NCBI GenBank assembly: GCA_014529385.2
Contig: CM043964.1
Coordinates: 137,649,029-137,713,028 of the forward strand
Length of the DNA stretch: 64,000 nt
Source of the DNA: Adiantum capillus-veneris
Taxonomy: Eukaryota > Streptophyta > Polypodiopsida > Polypodiales > Pteridaceae
Direction: 5' to 3'
Position 1 is the stretch's first letter, and every line of letters begins with the position of its first letter. Below, piece by piece: positions 33,265 through 45,006 of the stretch. Under the pieces are notes generated by a model, which saw only the letters and a list, made by a program, of their open reading frames with translations, was not told where the DNA came from and ran no database searches. The translations under genes and the position numbers were made by a program.

Positions 33265-33410
33265 GAACCCTATAAAAGGTGAGGGTGCTTTGGCCCCTCA
33301 CTTAGTCTGTGGTGTATTTCTCTTTGCGTGTGCTTTTGAAAGAGAGGAGTGAGGGCATAGACGCATATTGTGCAGTCATGGAGGTGGTTGAGCTACCGTC
33401 ACAGGTCGGT
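33265..33410 (+). promoter_or_regulatory. Unit B: core promoter, leader and putative first exon
   Basis: TATAAAA at 33271-33277, then GGTGAGGGTGC...GCCCCTCACTTAG (complementary arms). The ATG is at 33378, 107 bases from TATA. ATG to CAG at 33404 encodes nine residues (MEVVELPSQ) and is followed directly by GT at 33405. Alignment with units C and D at the ATG and at the CAG|GT makes a conserved mini-exon with splice donor the simplest reading. Confidence 0.6.
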
Positions 33411-34711
33411 GTTTACCTTTTGATGGAGTCTTGATGAAATACTGTGAGGATTTTTTTGGTACATAGCTCATATTGAAATAATCTAGTTACTTTAACTGAT
33501 TAGGCTTTAGATTTGTATAAGCATTTCACTGCATATGGTAATTTATTGATTGGTTTACTTCACAAAAATCCTCACAAGTAAAGAGGTTACCGCCTGGCTT
33601 GACTTGGGAACATCATAAAAGGGTGGGGTGTCCTACTTCGAATGCATATTGTTCATAATAGTGATTGATAATCACGGTAGAATGATTTGGATTAATGGTT
33701 TCACTCTGTACAAAATATGTCTGCATGGTGTTCGTTTCCTCTGACTTGATACAGGTCGCACTGGGGCTTATTAAACTAGCTCTCTCGGAATTGATTACCA
33801 TGTTAGGAACTTTGTAATATGGTTAGTAAGTTATGATGGTTTTGGGTAAAAAAGTATGACACCTTGGTTTGATGTATTAAAGACCTCTGTGTAAACATTA
33901 TAGTAATAAAACTAGTTTCCTATGGCAACTATGGCGCATTATGTTACTGGTTATTATTGTCGTGATTTTGTAGAACTTTGTCGTAAGCACTACACTACCT
34001 ATACATGGGTTTTTTGAGAAATTATGGGGTGGTATAATACACCCTTGGCACCCACAGGTAAGGGAATGATGTATTGGGTAAGACTAGCCCCAAAGGACGA
34101 CTGTTCTTTATACTTTGGGAACTGATTAATGCATACCTTGGTGTAACCTTCATTCTAGCTGGTACCAAGTTTATATCAGGCTACCAACATAAAAGAAGGG
34201 TGCCACTTTTAATGCTGAACATTGGGGCACATCAATTTTTCAACTTTGTTAAAGCTAAGATGATTGGATGTAGTATGTTCTCTTCTCATGTGGCATACAA
34301 GTTGAGGTAGGATGGATTCCATAAGCCAAGTGGGCATGTGTATTTTAGTTTTGCTTGTTAAAATAGCCGAGTTTGATACCTTTAACTGTTAATGAATTTT
34401 TTTGTTGAGAGACATCTAAAGCCTTTGATTTGGCTACTTTATGGCTTCATGGTACTTAAAAAGCTAGAGGAATTGGAGCTTGACAAATCTGGCAAAGTAA
34501 TTTTGATATTGAAAAGACTGATGAGATGTTATAGGATTAAAACACTTGGATCAAAAGGGGTGGTGGCCTTCTGATCAAAATAATATGTATGCTATTATCT
34601 ATTTAAGGTCTAAAAAAGGGGGTTCTTTAGAAACCATACTTATAAATATATTTTTTGAAAAAATCTTTGGGATAATAAAACTTTTTTTCACAAAAAATGT
34701 GGAATAATGAA
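33411..34711. other. Unit B body: intron-like sequence, no assignable exon
   Basis: AT-rich, partly alignable to unit C (GTTACCGCCTGGCTTG near 33585 with 36730; CACTTGGATCAAAAGGGG near 34545 with 37401). A 78-codon frame at 34074-34310 shows no motif and has no clear counterpart in unit C. Confidence 0.45.
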
Positions 34712-35125
34712 CAATTTGGATAGTGGTTTTAAGTTAAAAAAATTTGTAATTTGGACATGGATAACAACTGATATAGTCCATTGACACCTGTAAAACACAT
34801 CCAAGGCTAACATATTTGTTGTCTTGTTTGGATGGATGTAGGTGAGGACTCTATCCTTTCTTGGAATTTTTTTGGCTTAAAGAAAATGTCTGTCCGTGAT
34901 TACACTTGCTCCTACTACTTGGGAAGTACTTCTTTATTGGGCCACTATCATTGTATACTAGAATGAGGCTTCATTCTCATAATTCATGTACGAAGATAAT
35001 TCTAAGACTGAGTTGTTTTTGTACTAATTATTGTCTTTTCTCTAAAACCAGCTGTCTTTTGAATGTTAAAGTTCATTTATGTCTTATCATTAAAGTAAAA
35101 TCAGCTACACACACACACTCGTATC
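34712..35125 (+). repeat. Unit B: 3' block with CA tail
   Basis: Second copy of the block at 30246-30650. It ends AGCTACACACACACAC, so the CA array is longer than in A and far shorter than in C. Confidence 0.8.
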
Positions 35126-35430
35126 TAGACAAAAGTCCTTCTTTACCTTTCGCTCTGTACCGCACCCTACCACAAACATATGCATTCAGCCCTTTATGAT
35201 CCACGATTTGAACCTTGAAGTTAGTGCCATACATTTGTAAAGCTTGTATGCCAGTGTAACCTCGTGGGATCACATTAATATCCCCTAATCTTGGCTAAAC
35301 ATCACATTTGCATCCGATCTTGGTGGAACTTGACCTCTTTGACTCCTAATCAAATTATTACCCTAAATCTTAATTAAGGTATTAGGTAATTGGCTCCTAC
35401 TAGCAAAAGTGTTCATAAATGGGATGTCAT

Positions 35431-35472
35431 CTCCCCCCCCCCCCCCCCACCCCCTCCCCTCCTTTTTTTTTT
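35431..35472 (+). repeat. Poly-C/poly-T tract
   Basis: A run of C (about 17) with CCCCTCCCCTCC and then poly-T, in the inter-unit region. No gene is visible from 35130 to 36200. Confidence 0.85.
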
Positions 35473-36039
35473 TGGAGAATTACTCCGATTCTTTCTATAA
35501 ACAGTTTCAATACAGTAATATGTTTAAGTGGGTGTTGAGTAATGACATATTGTTGACACCAACACATGCACCACCTCAAATAGAGGATCCCTATCTAGAG
35601 AAAAATACAAGAATGACAAGGAATACATATCCTTGGGTAGGATACTGTTCCAAAAATAAATGTATCTAGTGATGAACCCATCTGGAGGTTGTGGAAGTTT
35701 TCATGCAGCTCGTCAACAATATGTATAGAATCCCTTCGTTTTTATCGCTCATGAGTATAGAGAACACACACATGCACTTTACCTCTTGTACTGCTTTTGA
35801 TCTAGGGGTGCCACATAGGGACAACCACAATTGTGATCCATCAGGAGTATGCACCTCCTCTAGAAGTGGTAGAAGGACTGATCCTCTCCCTACTGACATG
35901 CCTAACATGGAGGTTGGTCCACACATTTTTCTCCTAATAGTGAGCACATGTAGAGGTTGGTTATACTGGTTTTTTTATTAAACAATTTACCATAGCCTTT
36001 ATACCTGCACACTAACTGTGTGTGATTTCTTTCCAAAAA

Positions 36040-36044
36040 ACACC

Positions 36045-36081
<37 letters not shown>
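36040..36081 (+). repeat. Poly-C tract (~40 bp)
   Basis: An uninterrupted C run upstream of unit C, next to CATGGCGGCTGCC, which also occurs upstream of unit A (29878). Length is likely to be unreliable in assembly. Confidence 0.85.
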
Positions 36082-36203
36082 ACCCCAACACTGAAGTAAC
36101 CATGGCGGCTGCCGCTGGATAGCATATACCTCGTGATGATAACAAGTTGATGAGAAAATTGAAGGAGATTCCCCAAGATTGGGGCTACTCAGAGCATTTA
36201 TTG

Positions 36204-36366
36204 GATGGGTATTTAAACCAAGTGAGGGTTGCTCTATGCCCCTCACTTAGCCTTGGCTTTTGCGTATCGTGTGTGTATGTGAAAGAGAGTTTTTTTGAGG
36301 GCTTGAACATCTTCTTATTGTGTGCCTATGGAGATGGTTGAACATAAGGAGGCTTCACAGGTTGGT
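36204..36366 (+). promoter_or_regulatory. Unit C: core promoter, leader and putative first exon
   Basis: TATTTAAA at 36210-36217. The leader has AAGTGAGGGTT...GCCCCTCACTTAGCC and TGTGTATGTGAAAGAGAG, nearly the same as unit A. The ATG is at 36328 (118 bases from TATA). Eleven codons (MEMVEHKEASQ) end at CAG 36360, followed by GT. Start and donor align with units B and D. Confidence 0.6.
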
Positions 36367-37591
36367 ACTCAATCAGAATAGTTTGGGTTCGTTTACTGCA
36401 TTTTTTCCATTTTTTTGCACTTTCTAGTTTTCTAAGGGCTCTTATTTAGTATACCTTGGTGTGTAGCACCGATCGGTACATAAATATTGATGGGAGATGG
36501 GAGGTTTGGATTGATGGTTTTTTAACCATGAGCCGTAGACCGGCCTGCCAAGCTTGCATTGATGTTAAAATGTTTGCTTTAATGATCTAGTTACTTTGTC
36601 AGTTTTTTATGGTTGGACTATGAGCTGTGCATGCTACTACATAAAAACAAAGCAATTTTATTATTGTGAGCATGGAGATAAGTTAGTGAAGGATTGCACT
36701 ATCGTTGACTGGTTTGCTTTACAGAAGGCGTTACCACCTAGCTTGGTTTGACATAACTTAGGAACACCATAAACTGTTGGGGTATCTTGCTTCAAACACA
36801 TAGTTTTGCATGAGTTTTGCATCTTGCTTATCTGCTGGAAATAGATGGCACTACAATAACTCTGTATTGATCGTAATGGTATCATCAGCAATAAAGGGTT
36901 TTTGTTCCTATTTGTAAACTATCATTCATGATTAGTTTTTAAGATGGGCTCATCCTCTGAATAGGATTGGTTTAAGTAAATGGTTATGACATTCAGTGGG
37001 GAATGGTGTTCACATGTTATGACTTGGTATTGATGATGTGGTGAGCTACTCATCTATCTACTGAACTTGTAGATTAACAAAGGTGGTACCGATTTGTTTA
37101 TCGAGTTTAATTCTTTGCTATTTAGAGGGTTCGGCTCTACTGTCTTTCTAACAACCCGACCTCTTTTGCCGGACTCAACCAGTACCATGGATGCTATAGC
37201 TTGTTGGGGCCTTACGTGGGGTATTTTTGTTCCCTGGTAAATTACACTCTGTCGTGATGTCTTACTGGTTTGAACTGTGCATATTGCATATTTTAAGATT
37301 GGATTGGATTGACGGGGTTTTCTTATGAGTAATGGTGATATTTAAACTCAGACAAAAGAAACTTTACATACAAAAACTTTGGGCGAAAATGGGGATTAAG
37401 ACACTTGGATCGAAAGGGGTGATGGCCTTTCGAGCAGAAATTTATAATTTTAAATTAAGCTATTTTTCAAAGAAAATAAAAAAATGGGTATATAATAAAC
37501 CTACATTAAAATACTTGTATCTCATAGGAGTGATGACATTTCTACAAGTAAAAAAAAAACCAAAAATAACTCAGATCGTGGGATTTTTTTA
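36367..37591. other. Unit C body: no assignable exon
   Basis: Intron-like AT-rich sequence. Blocks align with unit B. The frame at 37332-37592 is Lys-rich and shows no motif. Confidence 0.45.
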
Positions 37592-37974
37592 AATGATTGG
37601 ACATCGGTTTTAAGTTCAAAAGGTTTTAAGATGGACATGGATAACAAATGATAAAGTCCATTGACACCTATAAAACACATTCAAGGCTAACATATTTGTT
37701 GTCTTGTTTGAATGGATGCAGGTGAGAACTCTATCCTTTCTTGGCTTAAAGAAAATGTCTGTCCATGACAAACCAAGCTCTTACCACTTCATGGAACATA
37801 CATTTTAGATCAGCCACTGTACTTCTACACTAGGATGAGACCTCATTCTTATAACAATTTACAAAAAGAATTCTAAGATTGTGTTGTTTTTGTATTCATC
37901 AGTGTCACTTCTCTAAAGCCAGTTATCTTTTGAACTAAAAGTTCCATTTATGTTTTATTATATAAGTAAAGCAG

Positions 37975-37975
<1 letters not shown>
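37592..37975 (+). repeat. Unit C: 3' block
   Basis: Third copy of the 3' block (see 30246 and 34712), closest to unit B in sequence, ending AAGCAGCTACACAC. Confidence 0.8.
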
Positions 37976-38065
<90 letters not shown>

Positions 38066-38070
38066 CACAC
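37975..38070 (+). repeat. (CA)n microsatellite at the unit C block end
   Basis: About 45 CA repeats at exactly the place where units A and B have 3-8, so the array expanded after the units duplicated. Confidence 0.95.
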
Positions 38071-38449
38071 ACGGAGTCATACACTAAGTAGATTATGGCA
38101 GCACTCTGCTTGCTTCATTTATGCATCGGATGTGATTTTTGGTACTCGCTTTCTTTCTTCTCGCTTGGTAGACTCGTAATGGTTTGAAAACAACTTTAGT
38201 TGATCAAAAGATGGAATCATTTTCCAGCTTATTGATGACATCGTTCACACTCATACTCAAAGATGCATCTTTTGGTGTAAACAACAATTAAGTAGGTGCA
38301 TCTACACCTACTTAATGGGTAGTTAATTTCTTAAAAAATAACATTACTATTTTGCACATATGAATTGGAGAAAGAGTACGATGTTTATGATTTGAAATCT
38401 TAAAACATATCAGCTGAAATTGAATGATAATTGATGTTTTTTAATAATT

Positions 38450-38616
<167 letters not shown>

Positions 38617-38693
38617 AGTACTAAAAAAGCCCCTAGCTTATAATTCTTTTTGACATTAAAAAGACCACACTTTAAATCAAAAAAACCCCCCAG

Positions 38694-38900
38694 CATGGGA
38701 CTTGGCCTGTCCAGTAGGCTGGAAATACGTGTTCCTTTGAGTGGTTTCTCAGCCTATAGCATTATTGACCATGTAACACTCTAAAGCTACATCAACATGG
38801 GACTTGGCCCATCCAGTAGGCTGGAAATACGTTTTTTGTTGAGTGGTTTCTCATTGTATGGCAATACTGGCCGTGAAAAAACTCTAAGGCTACCTCCACT
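38694..38900 (+). repeat. Two tandem copies of a 102-bp unit
   Basis: CATGGGACTTGGCC...CAGTAGGCTGGAAATACGT...GAGTGGTTTCTCA begins at 38694 and again at 38796, with moderate divergence, just upstream of the unit D promoter. Confidence 0.85.
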
Positions 38901-39009
38901 GCTACATGGGGGGCCGTGAAGGCGCTAGGGTTACCCCCCGCTGTCTCCGAGGAAGAATCACTCCACTCATACCGATCCTGCTAATCACGAAGGACTAATG
39001 AACCATTTC

Positions 39010-39140
39010 CCTCCACTATATAAAGAGGTGAGGGTGCATCTCTGCCCCTCACTTAGCATTCTTTGCTGTTCTGCTAAGATCTTGTTTATTGCTTTTCACT
39101 AAAATATGGAGCTTGCTACAACAATGACTCAGGTTAGCCA
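39010..39140 (+). promoter_or_regulatory. Unit D: core promoter, leader and putative first exon
   Basis: TATATAAA at 39017-39024, then AGGTGAGGGTGC...GCCCCTCACTTAGC. The ATG is at 39106 (89 bases from TATA). Nine codons (MELATTMTQ) end at CAG 39132, followed by GTTAGC. The unit is cut short by the retroelement sequence starting at 39517. Confidence 0.6.
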
Positions 39141-39516
39141 CTCTGTCTTGACATATTTTCGTTGTAGGTTGTATTGAATAGGAAAGAGAAAAAGGGCATT
39201 TTTTGGGAAAAATGCTTGATATTGTTTCTGCATGTAGCTTGTGCTCTAAGCCTAACGAATGTCCCTGTTGGACTATGAATATGTATGGTATTTACAATAT
39301 GTGTTTTCCTTCCACTGGCTCTATCCAGCTACTTGTAACATTTAATGGACTAGTAACTTGTGTGTAGCGCAAAATAGAATGAACATAGTGAGCATTTCAT
39401 TAGAATATATTCTTAATGAGAATAACAAGAGTGCTTGGGTGGAGAGAGCAAAAAAAAGTATAACATCTAGTTAGATAGCATGTTCAATACTTCAAAAGAG
39501 AGAGAAATTAAGCAAT

Positions 39517-39984
39517 TGACAACAGTTGAGGACCCGATTTACATGGAGCCGGTCCCCTCTCCAAAAGGCTTTGTATTATGGTTTCTCCCATCAAGAGAGA
39601 CATCTTACAATAGATTCTTTAGATAAGATATCATACTTGAGTTGACAAGGAAAGCTAGAAGGAAAGGAAAGCTACAAACTTCAAGGAAGTAGTTTCACCC
39701 TTCCTTTTCACTTCTTAGAGAAAGGCAAGTTTTCCTACAAAAATTATTTTCTCCTCAAGGAGAAAGCTTCAAAGTGAGCAAAAGACTTCACAAAGATGAC
39801 GAGTTTTTGTGAAGAATCAACGAAGGTGTTCTTACAACGAACGACACGTAAAGCGCTATAATTTTCGCAAGGAAAGGTTTGCATGCAATGCAAAAGTCGG
39901 TGAGCATAAAAAATACAAAGACTTCAAGCTTTACAAGGTACAAGTTGACGTTCTCTTCTCTCTCTACATTAGTGTGTGTTTACC
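39517..39984 (+). repeat. LTR-like start and leader of a gypsy element
   Basis: TGACAACAGTTGAGGACC at 39517 matches the minus-strand repeat at 1-285. The sequence leads without a visible gene into the gag ATG at 39985. The LTR/leader boundary and primer site are not identifiable; no initiator-Met site is seen. Confidence 0.45.
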
Positions 39985-40980
39985 ATGGCCAGCGAGGATA
40001 TTCCACCTACACACACTTTTGATTCTGAGCATGTAATCAAAATTCGGACACCACGGGTGCTACAGATATTAATATGCCTGACAATGATGATCTAGGAGAT
40101 CATGGCCTTGTAGATATGGCTGCTTTCAAGAATTTGGAAAATCGCCAAAGCGTACTTGAATGCAATCTCTCTGCACTAGATACAAACGTTACCAATCTTA
40201 CTGAGCTACTTGTGAAATTTATGAATTCACAGACGGCTCAAGGAGCCCCAGGTGGCATGGTTCAAGGAACCCAAGCTCACACAACTCAAGGAGTCCAAGG
40301 GACAAGTACTTTAAAAGATGCAAAAGGTAGCAATTGCATTGCTTAAGAATATCACCATTCTTGAGTTTCACGGTGAAGAGCGTGATCGCAACAAGGATGC
40401 GATCAATACGGTCTTACACAAATAAAGTGATATTCAGAGATTGAGACACACCCCGGATATAAAGACAATTGTGGAGACAAGTTTATCTCTTAAAGGCAAG
40501 GCCTATAAGTGGTGGATGACATTTCCAATAGATGCTCGTCCTCCGTCTTGGGCTGTGTTTCAAGCTTCTTTCTTCAAAGAGTTTTTGGACTCCAATGAAG
40601 AGGATAAGAATTGGTTAGCATGGGATGCATGCCACATGTCTGGCCTCTCTCTCACTCAGTACCTTTCCAAGTATCAAGAAATTATATTAAAACTAGAATG
40701 TTTAGATGAATTCCAAAAGATACGGGATTTTAAAATGGGTCTTGACAAAGACTATCGTCTTCATCTCAAGACCCAACATCCAAAAACTGTGGAAGAAGCC
40801 ATGGGTCATGCCCAAAAATATGATGATGACCAAGAGAGGAAGGGAAATGCTCCCTACTCTAAGAATACTTTTGCTAAGAGAAATGTGGCTAAGAGCCAAT
40901 GGTGAGGTATCTCCCACATGTTCCAAGAAGAATAACAGCCCACAAGAGGCTAAGAAGCATAAGCAATCATGAGATACTCC
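39985..40980 (+). pseudogene. Gypsy (chromovirus-like) gag
   Basis: ATG at 39985 (MASEDIPPTHTF), frameshift near 40030, then a coiled N-terminal region (AAFKNLENRQSVLECNLSAL) and the capsid core: ILEFHGEERDRN, ETSLSLKGKAYKWWMTF, SWAVFQASFFKEF and HMSGLSLTQYLSKYQEI. These match the plant gypsy gag pattern (F.G...A..W, A..WW, W..F...F...F). There are frame changes near 40346 and 40900, and the knuckle region (FRCLLDQHNKKD near 41036) is degenerate. Confidence 0.82.
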
Positions 40981-41079
40981 ACGCGGGTCTCTCAGCACTG
41001 CAGATTTTTAGCGTGTAAAGAAACACAATTTGTGTTTCAGATGTCTTTTGGACCAACATAACAAGAAGGATTATTCTTT

Positions 41080-41676
41080 TTGCAAGGCAAAGAAAAGGCC
41101 ATGCACATGGTGCAACGACTCACATTAGATTCATCTCGTAAAATATTGTGTTGTAGAGGTTCTTCTATGGAAGAAAAGCACAAGTGTTGTGTGCCTGCTT
41201 CAATGTGGCAACCTACCTTTGGTCCCCATGAGTTGATTCACATGCATGGCACTATTAATGGACAATGTGTTTGTATTTTAGTGGATGATGGTGCAACTCA
41301 TAACTTCCTAAACTATAAGCTAGTCAAGAAATTGAAGCTTACACATACTTCCTACTCCCACAAGTATGTGGTAGAAAAAATCTCTGGAAATGATAAAGAA
41401 ATATTGGACACGATAGTTCAAGTGGTTGAGCTTATTGTTCAAGATCATACGATGACCCTTGACTTCCAAGTTATGAACATGGACCCTACTGATGTAGTTT
41501 TAGGACGAGAGTGGCTGCATGGTTTAGGAAACAAATTGCACACTAGTTATGAACACAACTCCTTAACCTTTATGGCCAATGATAAAGATGTGCTTTTTCT
41601 TGGTAAAAAAATATACCATATGCACCTCTTATATGTACAGCGGAGCTTTCTATTTTACAGAAAGCAGATTCAATAG
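41080..41676 (+). pseudogene. Gypsy aspartic protease
   Basis: 198-codon frame. GTINGQCVCILVDDGATHNF is the protease active loop (the D-D-G-A form; family members vary as D-S/G-G-A), then KLKLTH..Y and the second-half strand MNMDPTDVVLGREWLHGLG. This is the typical protease of plant chromovirus polyproteins, separated from RT by a short linker. Confidence 0.82.
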
Positions 41677-41899
41677 ATAAAGTCTTTTTGTGTTACTGCT
41701 TGTCTCCAAGTTTTGTGAATTCTCAAGAGCAAAGTGCTGTGAATTCTAATTATGGTATGCAAAGTGCAATAAACTTTAATGATACGCAAAGTGTTAAAAA
41801 TTCTAAAGAGAAAAATGCTCTCCATTTTAACTCTATTGAGCAACGTGCAGCTGTTGTAAAACAAACATTACATGAATTACAAGATTCTCCATCCCATCA

Positions 41900-42517
41900 T
41901 AACTCTAGTTTACTTTCTCCTTTTGCATGGAAAAAGCTGACTCGCTTACTCACAGAGTATAGTGATGTTTACTCAAGTGATTTACCGCCAGGTTTACCCC
42001 CTACATGTGATGTGTAGCATGGCATAGATGTCATGTCGAACATGAAACCAGTGAGTAAGCCACCTTGTCGTATGAGTGCTAGTGAGTCCAAGGAGGTTGA
42101 GAGTCAGTTAGCTGACTACCTTGCCCATGGTTTCATTAGACCTAGCACTTTGCCTTCGGCATCACCAATTCTATTGGTAAAAAAGAAAGATGGTACTATG
42201 CGCATGTGCGTAGATTATTGCGAATGAAATGCCATAACCATCAAGAACAAGTATCTTCTACCTCAAGTGGATGAGTTGTTTCGTCAAATCCACAGGGCAA
42301 GATACTATACAAAGATAGATCTTCGTTCAAGATATCACCAGGTGCATATCCTTTTGAAAGATATTTCTAAAACTGCCTTTAGAACACGGTTCGAGAATTT
42401 TGATTTTTTGGTTATGCCTTTTGGTTTACCCAATGCTCCAGCTACATTTATGACACTCATGGATATTGTCTTACGTCCCTATCTTGGAATATTTATTGTG
42501 GTTGTCCTTGATGACAT
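41900..42517 (+). pseudogene. Gypsy reverse transcriptase, truncated by an insertion
   Basis: DVYSSDLPPGLPPTCDV, SASPILLVKKKDGTMRMCVD, AITIKNKYLLPQVDELF, YYTKIDLRSRYHQV and FDFLVMPFGLPNAPATF lead up to VVVLDDI, where the text stops because the LTR of the next element begins at 42518. Stops lie after CDV (42015) and in VDYCE*N (42225). The rest of RT, RNase H and integrase is not in the window. Confidence 0.88.
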
Positions 42518-43427
42518 TGTTTGGCGGACGAAGCAACAAGCGGCCGTTTTCAGAAGGATCATATTTTTCTGAGAAACCATTGTAAAATTCTTTTGTAAGG
42601 AAGCATCTCTAAGCGAGGAATTTGTCAAAGGATGCATGATTATTCTTATGGGAGCAATTGTATATTAGAGAGCCAGTTAGAAGTTTAGGAGCTTATGGCC
42701 GGACAAGCCATTTGTAAAGACATAATCTATAAAGGTCATTTTTTGTAAGTTTGAACATAATCTTTTTAACGGAGAACTGAGAAGACAGCGTACGTTTGAG
42801 AGCTCCTTCTTGTTCAAACTTGTAATCTTCTCCATTGCGGCTACGGTAATCTAAATTCAGATTTGATTATTGCATTGTGTTCCTCTCATCTTGCTCTTTC
42901 ATTCAAGTGTAATCATTCAAGATTTGGTGTAGGTTTTCAACTACGAGTTTGAGGCCTTAAATCACTGTTTTGAGTGTCTATATGCGTGTTCTATGTTGTT
43001 TTGACCCTAGGAGGGGCTTTAGGGACCCTAAAACGACCCATTAGGATCACCAGTTTGCTGTTTTTGCTGACTTTGAGACGAACGATCGCGATCGTTGTAC
43101 CTCTCCAGAATGCTGTGACAGTGATATGATATGTTCTTGATAATCCCCTGTAGCTTCCCTTCAAGTTTCGTGCGATTCCGATATGATTTGCATGGTAAAC
43201 GGACATGACGACTAAATAACGGTGTAGGAGGACATAGGCAGATTACTTGGCGGTAATGCATTTGATTTACTTGTAGATTTAGTAGTTGTATCTCTTCGAG
43301 TTCACTTCATTAGCATTGACACCCTAGTGAGTTTCCATGCCTCATCCGAGTCGCTTCCCCTGTATTGATAAATATGTTGATGCTTGAGAGCTATGATATG
43401 GACGTCCGTCGCGGCGACCCGCAAACA
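42518..43427 (+). repeat. 5' LTR of Tat/Athila-like element E1
   Basis: 910 bp with inverted ends TGTTTG...CAAACA. The left border is where the gypsy RT breaks off after GACAT, and the right border abuts a canonical primer site. It includes one GATCGCGATC palindrome (43084-43093). No second copy is present, so the 3' LTR is outside the window or lost. Confidence 0.75.
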
Positions 43428-43448
43428 TTGGCGCCGTTGCCGGGGAAT
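43428..43448 (+). promoter_or_regulatory. Primer-binding site, tRNA-Asp type
   Basis: TTGGCGCCGTTGCCGGGGAA directly after the LTR. TGGCGCCGTTGCCGGGGA is the well-known primer site of plant Athila/Tat gypsy elements, complementary to the 3' end of tRNA-Asp. Confidence 0.9.
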
Positions 43449-45006
43449 GCACCTTAGGTGATGAGTGACCGAGTGCGCAATTAGACTCCTTAAAAAAGAT
43501 CAATCCACAAATCCATTTTACACCTCAGTTAGGCTGCTAGACAAGGGTTTAGAGCTTAGTGGAGTCTAGAGCTAGTGGACCGGCTAGATCCTCTCTTAGG
43601 AGATTTAGGGAGTTGTGAGTGAGTGTGTTAAAGAATTTTTGGTCTTCAATTTCTCTAATTCGATTGAGTACTGAAATCTCACCCGAAATCCGTCGTGTTT
43701 GTTTTGTTTGATTCGTTTTCTTATGTTTTTTCATTTCTGTACTTAAGAGTAGGATAAATAAACCACATTCTAGTCAGATTTGGGGCAGAAGTCAGAGCCA
43801 AAAAACCAGAAAAACCATAACTTTGGCCAAAAAAGCCATAAGACTCTGAAATTCTGAAAATCTGACCAAAGAGGATTGATATTGATTCAAATCACAAAGT
43901 GGTAGCACAAAACACTAGGAAACACTTTTCACAGGGAGCAGACAAAATTTCATCAGATTTGGCCCAGGTACTACGATCGCGATCGGTGTACCTCAGTGTC
44001 AAAATTGTACAAGATTTGACATGTGCCTTCCTGATAAGATTCTAAACAACTTTGTCTAAAGCAACCACACCCAAAAACATCAAAAATCAAGGAAATCAGG
44101 CCACTTGGGTAAAACTAGCGTGACAGACCCAGAAAGTGCAAAATCATGGCTTTTGGTGATCCAAATGCAAAAAGACTTTGGGGATAGCCTTAAAACATCA
44201 GTGTCTACAAGCATGCCAAATTTGGTCTGATTTGGGCTCAGAAGTACGATCGCGATTGTTGTACCTAAGTGCCAGATTTGGACCAGATTTCATCTGTGGG
44301 ATCCTCAGGTGTATACAAACATAAAAGTCTAAAGGACCTAGAGCCAAAAACCTCAAAATACCTGTCAAACCATCTGAATACAGATCCAAGTCAAAAATTG
44401 CTAAACAAGCTTAGAAATTGACTTTCAGTAGACCAAAACACATCAAAACTGGGAAGGAACCATACAGAGGTATAGCCTGTACACAGGACAACCCCAGGTA
44501 TGTCTCAAATCCCAAATCAAACATCAAAATCCAGTCAAACTGATAAATTTGGGAAAACAGGTACTTCCAACCAAGAAATGGTAAAAACTTGACTTTTTTG
44601 AGTCCAAATACAAAAGTGTCTGGCAGGTAGTCTTAAAATAGCCTAGTGAACAAGCTGGTGAAGTTTCATCTGATTTGGGCTCAGAAGTACAATCGCGATC
44701 GGTGTACCTTTGGCCCAGATCTAGCTCATTTTTGACTTGTTCCTAGACCTAGACTATTTAAGATACCAGGAGTTGTGAAAACTCAAATTGGACATATTGT
44801 CGATAATCTGCAAATAAAATTGTGTTGAGATCATTTTGAAGTGTTGAATCTGCTGACAGTTGGAATGATACAGTGATCTCATAGCCATCTAGTGTATTCA
44901 TTTGCAGAGACCGATCAAGTAACAACCCATGCAGCCGCAGGAATTGGAAGATCTTTCCATCTCCAGGTAAGAGGTTTGGATTCAGTCAGTAAATCCCACT
45001 TTCTTC
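43449..45006 (+). other. E1 untranslated leader with repeated GATCGCGATC modules
   Basis: About 1.5 kb with no convincing ORF. Palindromes lie at 43975-43984 (perfect), 44248-44257 and 44691-44700 (one mismatch each), always followed by GGTGTACCT or GTTGTACCT and usually preceded by TTTGGGCTCAGAAGTAC or a variant. A possible splice donor CAG|GTAAGAG lies near 44966. Confidence 0.7.

Noticed and set aside
42518-43427. Region taken as coding remainder of the interrupted gypsy RT
   Set aside because: No RT motif continues after VVVLDDI. TGTTTG/CAAACA ends and the tRNA-Asp primer site show it is an LTR.
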